A stretch of DNA of 64,000 nt from Pseudomonadota bacterium (lineage in GTDB: Bacteria; Desulfobacterota; Desulfovibrionia; Desulfovibrionales; Desulfomicrobiaceae): contig JAEWKZ010000046.1 in the NCBI GenBank assembly GCA_023393525.1, positions 1-64,000 of the forward strand, in the 5' to 3' direction. The first letter of the stretch is position 1, and the number at the start of each line of letters is the position of its first letter. This document shows positions 1-7,068 of this stretch, in pieces. The position numbers and the translations under genes are program-made. The notes under the pieces are model-generated. The model saw only the letters and a program-made list of their open reading frames with translations, searched no databases and had not been told where the DNA came from.

Positions 1-23
1 GGGGCGGCGCCCCGCATCTCCTC

Positions 24-1199
24 CTACTTCATCCGCTCCAGAAGCTTGGGCACGTACGTGCACAGCGGCTCCTCGCCCATGTAGTTGTGGTCCATGGAGT
101 GGGCGCGGGCCCGGCAGCCGCCGCAGACCTTGTGGTATTCGCAGACGCCGCACTTGCCTTCGTACTGCTTCTGGTCGCGGAACTGGAGGAACTGTTTCGA
201 GGTCCGCCAGATCTCCGGGAAGGGCGTGGTACGGACGTTGCCGCAGTCGAGCTCCAGGTAGCCGCAGGGCTGGACCTGGCCGACGTGGGAGATGAAGCAG
301 AAGCCCGTGCCGCCCAGGCATCCGCGGGTCATGGCGTCGAGGCCGAAGTTTTCGGGCGTGACGGGGATGCCCTCCTCCTTGGCCCGCTGGCGCATGATGC
401 GGTAGTAGTGCGGCGCGCAGGTGGCTTTGAGGTGCATCTTGGTGGTCTTGCGGAAATCGTAGAACCAGTTCAGCACGTCCTCGTATTCCTGGCCGGTGAT
501 GACCTCGGCCCCGAGCTGGGCCGCCCGGCCCGTTGGGACGAGCAGGAAGATGTGCCAGGCCGCGGCCCCGATGCGTTCGCACAGGTCGAAGATCTGCTTG
601 AAGCTGCCCAGGTTGGCGCGGGTCACGGTGGTGTTGATCTGGAATTCTATCCCTGCGCCTTTCAGATACTCTATGCCGCGCATGGAGGCGTCGAAGGCGC
701 CGGCAACGCCGCGAAACTCGTCGTGGCTTGCCGCGTCGGGGCCGTCGATGGAGATGGAGCAGCGCTGCACCCCGGCCTCGCGCATCTTCACCGCCGTCTC
801 GGGGGTGATGAGGGTGCCGTTGGGCGACATGACGCAGCGCAGGCCCTTGTCCGTGGCGTAGCGGATCAGCTCGTACACGTCGGCTCGCATCATGGGGTCG
901 CCGCCGGTGAAGATGATGATGGGGTTGCCGACCTGGGGGAAGGTGTCGATCAGGGCCTTGGCCTCGGCCGTGTCCAGCTCCCCTTCGTAGGGTTCCAGGT
1001 GCGCCTCGGCCCGGCAGTGCTTGCAGGCCAGGTTGCAGGAGCGGGTCACTTCCCAGGCGATGAGCTTGCAGGCCGGGGTGCCGTCGGGCAGCGTGCTGAT
1101 CATGCCGCCGGGGTGCCCGCCGGGCTTCGTGCCCGGATGTCCGGTTTTGGGCCCGTCCAGCCCGGGGCCGGCTGTGCCGTGATGGGGATGGTTGTGCAT
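24..1199 (-). CDS. ahbD: AhbD, radical SAM haem synthase (iron-coproporphyrin III decarboxylase)
   Basis: Catalyses the last step of the siroheme-dependent (alternative) haem pathway, oxidative decarboxylation of two propionates of Fe-coproporphyrin III to vinyls. The 391-aa protein has the radical SAM motif CxxxCxxC at C55, C59 and C62, and a SPASM-type C-terminal cluster with Cys at about 350, 353, 359, 362 and 380, as known for AhbD. The start was chosen because its ATG overlaps the hemB stop (TAATG). This gives an N-terminal His/Gly/Pro-rich leader of about 32 residues before a second Met (M33), which could be the true start. It is last in the run ahbC-hemB-ahbD. AhbC is the closest alternative, but the neighbouring gene fits that role better. 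Confidence 0.9.
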   Translation of the reverse strand: MHNHPHHGTAGPGLDGPKTGHPGTKPGGHPGGMISTLPDGTPACKLIAWEVTRSCNLACKHCRAEAHLEPYEGELDTAEAKALIDTFPQVGNPIIIFTGGDPMMRADVYELIRYATDKGLRCVMSPNGTLITPETAVKMREAGVQRCSISIDGPDAASHDEFRGVAGAFDASMRGIEYLKGAGIEFQINTTVTRANLGSFKQIFDLCERIGAAAWHIFLLVPTGRAAQLGAEVITGQEYEDVLNWFYDFRKTTKMHLKATCAPHYYRIMRQRAKEEGIPVTPENFGLDAMTRGCLGGTGFCFISHVGQVQPCGYLELDCGNVRTTPFPEIWRTSKQFLQFRDQKQYEGKCGVCEYHKVCGGCRARAHSMDHNYMGEEPLCTYVPKLLERMK

Positions 1200-2176
1200 T
1201 ATACGTGTCCCGTCTTGAGCAGGTCTTGGGTGAAGTAGGAGAGGATGAGGTCCGCGCCCGCGCGTTTGAAGGCGATGAGGCTCTCCAGCGCCACGGCCGT
1301 CTCGTCGATCCAGCCGAGCTGTCCGGCGGCCTTGATCTGGCTGTACTCGCCGCTGACCTGATAGGCGGCCACGGGCAGGTCGAAGTTGTCGCGCACCAGA
1401 CGGATGATGTCCAGGTACGGAAGTCCCGGCTTGACCATGAGGATGTCCGCGCCCTCCTCCACGTCGGCGGCCGCTTCGCGCAGGCCCTCGCGCCAGTTGG
1501 CGGGGTCCATCTGGTAGGTCTTGCGGTCGCCGAACTTGGGCGCGCTTTCCGCCGCGTCGCGGAAGGGGCCGTAGAAGGCCGAGGAGTATTTGACCGCGTA
1601 GGACATGATGGGCGTGTTCACGAACCCTTCTTCGTCCAGGGCCTGACGGATGGCGGCCACGCGGCCGTCCATCATGTCCGAGGGGGCCACGATGTCCGCT
1701 CCGGCCTTGGCCTGGGCCACGGCGGCGCGGGCCAGGAGGTCCAGGGTCGGATCGTTTCGGACTTCCCCTTCGGGTGAGACCAGCCCGCAGTGCCCGTGCG
1801 AGGTGTACTCGCACAGGCAGGTGTCGGCGACCACGACCAGCTCCGGCCAGCGGTCCTTGATGCGGCGGATGGCCTGCTGCACGATGCCGTTCTCGGCATA
1901 GGCCTGGGAGCCGGCCGGATCTTTCTCAACGGGAATGCCGAACAGGATCAGGCTTTTGAGGCCCGCGTCCACGGCCCCGCCCACCTCGTCCATGAGCCGG
2001 TTCAGGCCCAGCTGGAATTGGCCTGGCATGGAAACGATGGGCTTGCGGAAGTCCGGATCCGACTCGGCCACGAAGTAGGGCTGGATAAGGTCGTCACGGG
2101 AAAGCCTGCTTTCGCGGACCAGATCGCGCATGGCCCTGGAAGAACGCAGCCTGCGGCCGCGATGGAATGTGTTCAC
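1199..2176 (-). CDS. hemB: Porphobilinogen synthase (5-aminolevulinate dehydratase)
   Basis: Condenses two 5-aminolevulinate molecules to porphobilinogen, the common precursor of siroheme, haem and corrinoids. The 325-aa length is typical. The zinc-site motif DTCLCEYTSHGHC gives Cys at about 120, 122 and 130, so this is a zinc-type enzyme. The two active-site lysines lie in AVKYSSAFYGPF (about K196) and MVKPGLPY (about K249, the Schiff-base lysine). It starts 10 bases after the ahbC stop and its own stop overlaps the ahbD start by one base, so the three genes are very probably co-transcribed. Confidence 0.97.
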   Translation of the reverse strand: MNTFHRGRRLRSSRAMRDLVRESRLSRDDLIQPYFVAESDPDFRKPIVSMPGQFQLGLNRLMDEVGGAVDAGLKSLILFGIPVEKDPAGSQAYAENGIVQQAIRRIKDRWPELVVVADTCLCEYTSHGHCGLVSPEGEVRNDPTLDLLARAAVAQAKAGADIVAPSDMMDGRVAAIRQALDEEGFVNTPIMSYAVKYSSAFYGPFRDAAESAPKFGDRKTYQMDPANWREGLREAAADVEEGADILMVKPGLPYLDIIRLVRDNFDLPVAAYQVSGEYSQIKAAGQLGWIDETAVALESLIAFKRAGADLILSYFTQDLLKTGHV

Positions 2177-2186
2177 GTCCGTCCTC

Positions 2187-3380
2187 CTAGAGCTTTTCGC
2201 CGCTGATTTCCTCGTCCGTCAGGTAACAGGCCGGATCGTGGGCCCAGAAGTCGTCGTAGAACGCTTCGGCGCGGGCGCGGAAGTTGCCGCCGCAGATGTT
2301 CAGGAAGCGGCAGGTGGCGCAGCGGCCCTTCACGTGCGGGCGCTTGTCCTTGAGCATGTGCAGGAGTTCGATGTTCTCGTCCGTCCAGATTTCGGAGAAG
2401 GGGCGCTCCAGCACGTTGCCGAAGGTGTGGTGACGCATGAACTGGTCCGCGTGCACGGCGCCGTCCCAGGAGATGCAGCCGATGCCGCGGCCCGAGGAAT
2501 TGCCCTCGTTCATCTTCAGGAGTTCCAGCACCTCGGCCGCCCGCTTGGGGTCTTCCTTCAGCATGCGGAAATAGACGTAGGGGCCGTCGGCGTGGTTGTC
2601 CACGGTCAGCACTTCCTTGGGCTTGCCCCGGTCGTGCAGGTCCCGGGTGCGGTCCATGATCAGGTCGACCACGGCGCGGGTCTCGGCGTGGTCCAGATCT
2701 TCCTTGATCAGCTCGGAGCCGCGGCCGGAATAGACCAGGTGGTAGAAACAGATGCGCGGCACTTCCAGGGATTCGATGAGATTGAAGAGGTGCGGGATCT
2801 CCGAGGCGTTGCGCTTGTTGATGGTGAACCTGAGACCCACCTTGAGGCCTTCGGCCTGGCAGTTTTCCACGCCTTTCAATGCCTGCTTGTAGGCGCCGGT
2901 CACGCCGCGGAACTTGTCGTGCACGGCCTCGGCGCCATCCAGGGAGATGCCCACGTAGGACAGGCCGACTTCCTTGAGCTCTCTGGCCTTGGCCTTGGTG
3001 ATCAGGGTGCCGTTGGTGGAGATGACCGCGCGCATGCCCTTGGACGTGGCGTACTTGGCCAGTTCGACCAGATCCTCGCGCACCAGGGGCTCGCCGCCGG
3101 AAAAGAGCATGACCGGCGCGCCGAATTGGGCGAGGTCGTCGATCATGACCTTGGCCTGATCCGTGGAGATGGGGTCCTTGTGGTTGCTCGGCTCCACGGC
3201 GTGGGCGTAGCAGTGCACGCATTTCAAATTGCAGCGCTGGGTCATGTTCCAGACCACAACGGGTTTCTTGTCCTTGGCGAACTGCAGCAGGTGGGAGGGG
3301 AGTTGGGCGGAATTGCGTCCGTAGCGCAGGGCGTCGGAAGGTTCCACCGTGCCGCAGTATAATTTTGAAATACCGATCAT
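2187..3380 (-). CDS. ahbC: AhbC, radical SAM 12,18-didecarboxysiroheme deacetylase
   Basis: Removes the acetate side chains of 12,18-didecarboxysiroheme to give Fe-coproporphyrin III in the alternative haem pathway. The 397-aa protein has a radical SAM CxxxCxxC at C50, C54 and C57 within MTQRCNLKCVHCYAH, and a C-terminal SPASM-like set at about C354, C357, C363 and C385. First gene of the haem cluster, upstream of hemB and ahbD. The AhbA/AhbB decarboxylase genes are not in the window. The function is assigned from the family and from the pairing with AhbD; NirJ-type proteins are related, but no nir genes are present. Confidence 0.9.
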   Translation of the reverse strand: MIGISKLYCGTVEPSDALRYGRNSAQLPSHLLQFAKDKKPVVVWNMTQRCNLKCVHCYAHAVEPSNHKDPISTDQAKVMIDDLAQFGAPVMLFSGGEPLVREDLVELAKYATSKGMRAVISTNGTLITKAKARELKEVGLSYVGISLDGAEAVHDKFRGVTGAYKQALKGVENCQAEGLKVGLRFTINKRNASEIPHLFNLIESLEVPRICFYHLVYSGRGSELIKEDLDHAETRAVVDLIMDRTRDLHDRGKPKEVLTVDNHADGPYVYFRMLKEDPKRAAEVLELLKMNEGNSSGRGIGCISWDGAVHADQFMRHHTFGNVLERPFSEIWTDENIELLHMLKDKRPHVKGRCATCRFLNICGGNFRARAEAFYDDFWAHDPACYLTDEEISGEKL

Positions 3381-3473
3381 GGTTGCCTCATGTGAACGCT
3401 GGGGTTCGTCGGGGTGATGCGGGCCTTGCCGGGCTGTGGGCGTCGCAAGGCCCGTTGAAAACGGGAAAGCCGA

Positions 3474-3507
3474 AGGCTTGTCCTAATGGTTGCCATTGTC
3501 AAGTCAA
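3474..3507 (-). promoter_or_regulatory. Possible promoter/operator upstream of ahbC
   Basis: On the minus strand, overlapping TTGACT and TTGACA hexamers are followed by AATGG-CAA-CCATT (3485-3497), a perfect 5-bp inverted repeat with a 3-bp spacer. It lies where the spacer of a promoter would be, about 105 bases before the ahbC start. No good -10 hexamer is seen at 16-18 bp, so the promoter call is weak. The palindrome could be an operator for a haem or redox regulator, which is inference only. Confidence 0.3.
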
Positions 3508-3519
3508 GGGTTGAAATGC

Positions 3520-3690
3520 CTACTGCAGGGTATGGGTGGGAGGTTCGGCGTCCAGAAGCGAGGTCGTCTTGTCCTTGGAGTCCCTGGGGCGGGCCGTGGA
3601 TTCTCCCTGCCGCCTGTCCCTGACTCCGCGCGGTTCGCGCTCCTCGCGCCTGTTCAAGGCCAGACGCCACAACGCTTTGAAACCGCGCAT
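3520..3690 (-). CDS. Small basic protein of 56 aa, translationally coupled to the Yip1-like gene
   Basis: A 57-codon reading frame starts with an ATG that shares its A with the stop of the upstream zinc-ribbon/Yip1 gene (TGATG). A GGAGGGG ribosome-binding sequence lies inside the end of that gene. The predicted protein begins MRGFKALWRLALNRREERE, is very rich in Arg, and ends in a more polar tail with no Cys and no clear membrane segment. Third codon positions are mostly G or C, like the neighbouring real genes. I do not recognise a family. Stop-start overlap, ribosome-binding site and codon bias together argue that it is translated. Confidence 0.6.
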   Translation of the reverse strand: MRGFKALWRLALNRREEREPRGVRDRRQGESTARPRDSKDKTTSLLDAEPPTHTLQ

Positions 3691-4625
3691 CAGGCCCCTC
3701 CGGTCAAGAGGGTCAGCACGATGGCCACGGTCATGGCCAGAAGCATGGGCAGCACGAGAACGGCCAGCACCTGTTTGCTCGTTGCTCCGTGCACGTGCCG
3801 AAGGCCCAGGAATTTGTACACGACAACGCCGATCATGGCCAAGGGCAGGCCGATATAGGGGACGATCATGAGCAGCATGGGGGCCGCGCTGTAGGCTTCG
3901 GCCCGGAAGGTGCCTTCGAAGCCCTTGGTGTCCGCCTTGAAGAGCCGCAGGAAGAAGTGGTTGATGGCGGTGTCGAGGAACAGGAAGAGGCAGACTTCAA
4001 GGGGGTACAGCACAAGCACCAGCGCCGCCTGGAGAGAGCGGCCCAGATCTTCCGTGAGCATGCTGGGCGGGATGATCCCGAGGAGCTGCCACACGGCCTG
4101 GGACAAGGCCACGGCCTCGATGATGATCAGGAAAAAGAGCAGGGGCTTGAGGATGCCGTAGCCCACGGGCATGGCCGAGAAGAATGCCTTGGGCCTGGCG
4201 AGCACGTCCAGAAAGGTCTGGGCAAAGGCCCGGGGATAGCCGGAATCGACCTTTTCCCAGAGCGGCAGGGACGGTTCCGGGCGGTGTTCGGCGTAGGAAT
4301 CTTCGTCGTCCTCCTCTTTCAGGGCGGCCAGTTCGCTCCACAGATCCTCGTCCTGCGACGGTGCGGGCGGCTGGGCTTGGTCGTGCTTCGGCGGCTCGGG
4401 CTTGGCCTGGTCCTCCGGCTGGTTCGAGGCGTCCTGATCCGCAGGCGCGGCCGGTGCGCCGTCAAGGGTGGGCTCGGAAGGCTGCTCGCCCGCGTCGGAC
4501 GGGGTGATCTCGCGGAATTTGAAGCGATGCCGGCATTTCGGACACGTGGCCATGACCGCTTTGGGAGGCAGTTTTTCTTCGTTGACAGTGCGCCCGAAAC
4601 CGCACTGGGGGCAGGTGATGTTCAT
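3690..4625 (-). CDS. Zinc-ribbon plus Yip1-family membrane protein
   Basis: A 311-aa protein of unknown function. The N-terminus is an MJ0042-type zinc ribbon with two CxxC pairs (C5/C8 and C28/C31). A Pro/Glu/Gln/Asp-rich linker follows to about residue 130. The C-terminal half is a Yip1-like membrane domain with about five hydrophobic segments. The ribbon predicts a cytosolic metal-binding head on an inner-membrane anchor. It lies downstream of asnB and its stop overlaps the start of a 56-aa gene. Yip1 proteins act in vesicle traffic in eukaryotes; the bacterial role is unknown. Confidence 0.8.
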   Translation of the reverse strand: MNITCPQCGFGRTVNEEKLPPKAVMATCPKCRHRFKFREITPSDAGEQPSEPTLDGAPAAPADQDASNQPEDQAKPEPPKHDQAQPPAPSQDEDLWSELAALKEEDDEDSYAEHRPEPSLPLWEKVDSGYPRAFAQTFLDVLARPKAFFSAMPVGYGILKPLLFFLIIIEAVALSQAVWQLLGIIPPSMLTEDLGRSLQAALVLVLYPLEVCLFLFLDTAINHFFLRLFKADTKGFEGTFRAEAYSAAPMLLMIVPYIGLPLAMIGVVVYKFLGLRHVHGATSKQVLAVLVLPMLLAMTVAIVLTLLTGGA

Positions 4626-4688
4626 GGTGAATGCGTACTCCTCTTGCGAGAAGGCTGATACCCGCTCTTGTTCCGATTAGCAACCGCG

Positions 4689-6560
4689 TCAGGATTTGGA
4701 GGACAGGAAGAGATCGTCGAAGATGTGCACGAAGAGGGCGACAATGATCACGCCGCTGTAGTCCATGGGGCTGTCCGCGTCGAATTCGCCGAGCATGTGG
4801 TCCGTGAACTCGGGGCGGAAATATCCCTTGTCACGAACGGTGGCGGCAGAGAGGACGTCGCCGATGAAACTCCTGAACTTGCGCACGAACCACTTGCTTG
4901 GAGGAGCCAGGGGTTGCTTGCGCCGCCGGCATATGGCCGGCGGCAGGAATGACTGGAAGCTTTTTTTGAGCAGGGATTTCTCGTTGAGGCCGCGCATCTT
5001 CAGGTGCGCGGGCAGGGAGAAGACGTATTCCACCAGCCGGTGATCCATGAAGGGGGAGCGCAGTTCGACGGAATTGGCCATGCTCATGGTATCGGCCAGG
5101 GCCAGGGTCAGATTGGGCAGGCGCATTCTGCTTTCCAGATACAGGGCCTGGTCCATGAGGGATCTGGCTCCTGGAACGCTGGGCAGCTCCTCGTCCCGCG
5201 CCCCGATCACGGGCAGGAGCCTATCGACGAAGGCGTCGGACATGAGCCGGCCCTTGAGCTGGAAGGCCTGGAACCGGTAAGGCAGGGCCGGGTGCGCGGC
5301 GGGATAGCCCTTCAGGGCCGCGTAGTGCATCCAGGCCTGCTGCGGGGAAGCGAGGCCGGGAAAGACCCGGCGCAGCAGATTGGCGCGTCCGATGTTCTCG
5401 TTTCTGCCGATGAAGTCCATGAGCTTTACGAGCTTGAAATAATCGTAGCCTCCCAGGATTTCATCGGCCCCGTCCCCGGAGAGGACCACCTTGAAGCCCA
5501 TGTCCCGAATCTGCTTGGAAAGCAGGTACAGCGGAAGGTTGAGCAGGGTCACCAGGGGCGCTTCCAGATGCCAGACCAGCTTTTCGATTTCCTGTTCCTC
5601 TATCGAGCACAGGAATTCGTGATGGGTGGTTCCGAACGAGCTTGAGACCATGCGCGCGAAATGGCGCTCGTCGTACCCCGCGTCCTGGAACGCGATGGAC
5701 AGGGTGTGCACCGGAGCGTTGGACAGATGCGCGTAGAGCCCGGTCACGCTGCTCGAATCAATGCCGCCGCTCAGGTACGAGGCCACGGGCACGTCGGCCA
5801 CCAGACGGCAGCGCACGGCTTCGGCCAGATGATGGCGCAGCCCCTCGGCGGCGTCATCCACGGAGATGTTCGCGGCCGGGCCGTGCATGGGAATGTCCCA
5901 GTAGGGGCGGAGCGTCTGCCCCGAGCTGTTTGCGAAGAGGATGTGCGCGGGCGGAACCTGCTTGATCTCTTTCAGAAAAGTGTCCGGGGCGAGGTTGAAG
6001 CCGTAGTCCAGCAGGCGGTCCATGGCCAGGACGTTCATGCTGCGCCGCACGCCGGGAAAGCGCAGTATGGATTTGATCTCCGAGGCGAAGACCAGGGTGC
6101 CGTCCGGCAGGGTGGCGTGGAAGAGAGGCTTTTTGCCCATGCGGTCCCGGGCCAGGAAGAGCGATCTGGTTGACGGGTTCCAGGCTGCGAACGCGAACAT
6201 GCCCGCCAGGCGGCGCAAACAGTCTTCCCCCCACTGCACGTAGGCCGCGAGAAGCGCTTCCGAGTCCGAGTGGCTGTGAAAAACGTGGCCCAGGCTTGCG
6301 AGTTCGGCTCGCAGCGTCTGATAATTGTAGATTTCGCCATTGAAGACCAGCACCGTGCCGGTAGGGGCATGGACCATGGGCTGGTTGCCTCCCGTCAGAT
6401 CAATGACGCTGAGGCGTCTGTATCCCAATGCGCAACGCCCGTCCTGGAACACTCCCTGGTGGTCCGGCCCGCGATGGGCCAGGGCCCGGGTCATGGACTC
6501 AAGAACGCTGGTATCCGGGGAGATTCCATCCGGATTGAAAAAACCGGCTATGCCGCACAT
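4689..6560 (-). CDS. asnB: Glutamine-hydrolysing asparagine synthase family protein
   Basis: A class II amidotransferase that uses glutamine-derived ammonia and ATP to amidate Asp or, in some family members, a carboxylate on a surface polysaccharide or peptide. The 623-aa protein starts MCGIAG, so Cys2 becomes the N-terminal nucleophile and the start is fixed. RGPDHQG, NGEIYN and SDSEAL mark the glutaminase domain (about 1-200). The ATP pyrophosphatase P-loop SGGIDSSS lies at about 265. The gene follows fliD-fliS on the same strand with a sigma-54-like site just upstream, so a role in flagellar or surface modification is possible. Plain asparagine synthesis is equally consistent. Confidence 0.85.
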   Translation of the reverse strand: MCGIAGFFNPDGISPDTSVLESMTRALAHRGPDHQGVFQDGRCALGYRRLSVIDLTGGNQPMVHAPTGTVLVFNGEIYNYQTLRAELASLGHVFHSHSDSEALLAAYVQWGEDCLRRLAGMFAFAAWNPSTRSLFLARDRMGKKPLFHATLPDGTLVFASEIKSILRFPGVRRSMNVLAMDRLLDYGFNLAPDTFLKEIKQVPPAHILFANSSGQTLRPYWDIPMHGPAANISVDDAAEGLRHHLAEAVRCRLVADVPVASYLSGGIDSSSVTGLYAHLSNAPVHTLSIAFQDAGYDERHFARMVSSSFGTTHHEFLCSIEEQEIEKLVWHLEAPLVTLLNLPLYLLSKQIRDMGFKVVLSGDGADEILGGYDYFKLVKLMDFIGRNENIGRANLLRRVFPGLASPQQAWMHYAALKGYPAAHPALPYRFQAFQLKGRLMSDAFVDRLLPVIGARDEELPSVPGARSLMDQALYLESRMRLPNLTLALADTMSMANSVELRSPFMDHRLVEYVFSLPAHLKMRGLNEKSLLKKSFQSFLPPAICRRRKQPLAPPSKWFVRKFRSFIGDVLSAATVRDKGYFRPEFTDHMLGEFDADSPMDYSGVIIVALFVHIFDDLFLSSKS

Positions 6561-6600
6561 GCGTGTTTTCCCTGTTGAAGTGTGATCGGGGAAAAGTTTT

Positions 6601-6615
6601 GCAGATTGCGTGCCT
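6601..6615 (-). promoter_or_regulatory. Candidate sigma-54 promoter before asnB
   Basis: The minus strand reads AGGCAC-GCAAT-CTGC, with the invariant GG and GC separated by 10 bases as required for RpoN promoters. It differs from the consensus TGGCAC-N5-TTGC at the first T and the first T of TTGC. The element ends about 40 bases before the asnB start, a suitable distance. It is less secure than the fliD site. Confidence 0.4.
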
Positions 6616-6645
6616 TACATGACGGGCATGACACGGAGTTCGGGC

Positions 6646-7056
6646 CTATCTGGCGTAATAGGCCGCGGCTTTGGCCGGTGACGTGTGGGGCTGGTTTTTC
6701 GAAATCTCCGAAAAGGCGGAGCGGAAGGAAGACAATATTCCGATCACCTCGTCCACGAGGTCCGTGTCCATCTTCAGATTGGCCTGCAACAGGCGGGTGT
6801 TGCAGTAGATGTAGAGCTTGTGCAGGTTCAGGGCGATTTCGCCGCCCTTTTCGGTATTCAGCGAGCCGTCGAGTTCGGCGATGATGTCCAGGGCCTGGGA
6901 AAGGAGAATGCCCTTCTTGGCGTAGTTTCTGGCCATGATTTCTTGCTTGGCCTGCTCCAGAAAGGTGATGGCCCCATCGTAGAGCATGACCACGAGATGG
7001 CCCGGGGTGGTGGTTGTGACCTGGGTCTGCATGTAGGCGTTGGCGGCTTTGTGCAC
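6646..7056 (-). CDS. fliS: Flagellar export chaperone FliS
   Basis: Binds the disordered C-terminus of newly made flagellin and keeps it unpolymerised until export. The 136-aa length is typical, and the start MHKAANAYMQTQVTTTTPGHLVVMLYD-type region is the family's most conserved part (quoted here only as its short hallmark NAYMQTQV and LVVMLYDGA). It is predicted mostly helical. It begins 12 bases after the fliD stop, so fliD-fliS form one transcription unit under the sigma-54 site upstream of fliD. Confidence 0.92.
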   Translation of the reverse strand: MHKAANAYMQTQVTTTTPGHLVVMLYDGAITFLEQAKQEIMARNYAKKGILLSQALDIIAELDGSLNTEKGGEIALNLHKLYIYCNTRLLQANLKMDTDLVDEVIGILSSFRSAFSEISKNQPHTSPAKAAAYYAR

Positions 7057-7068
7057 GGTGCGGTCTCC

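Noticed and set aside
2130..3362. 410-codon open frame opposite ahbC
   Set aside because: Antisense shadow of a gene with an intact radical SAM motif.
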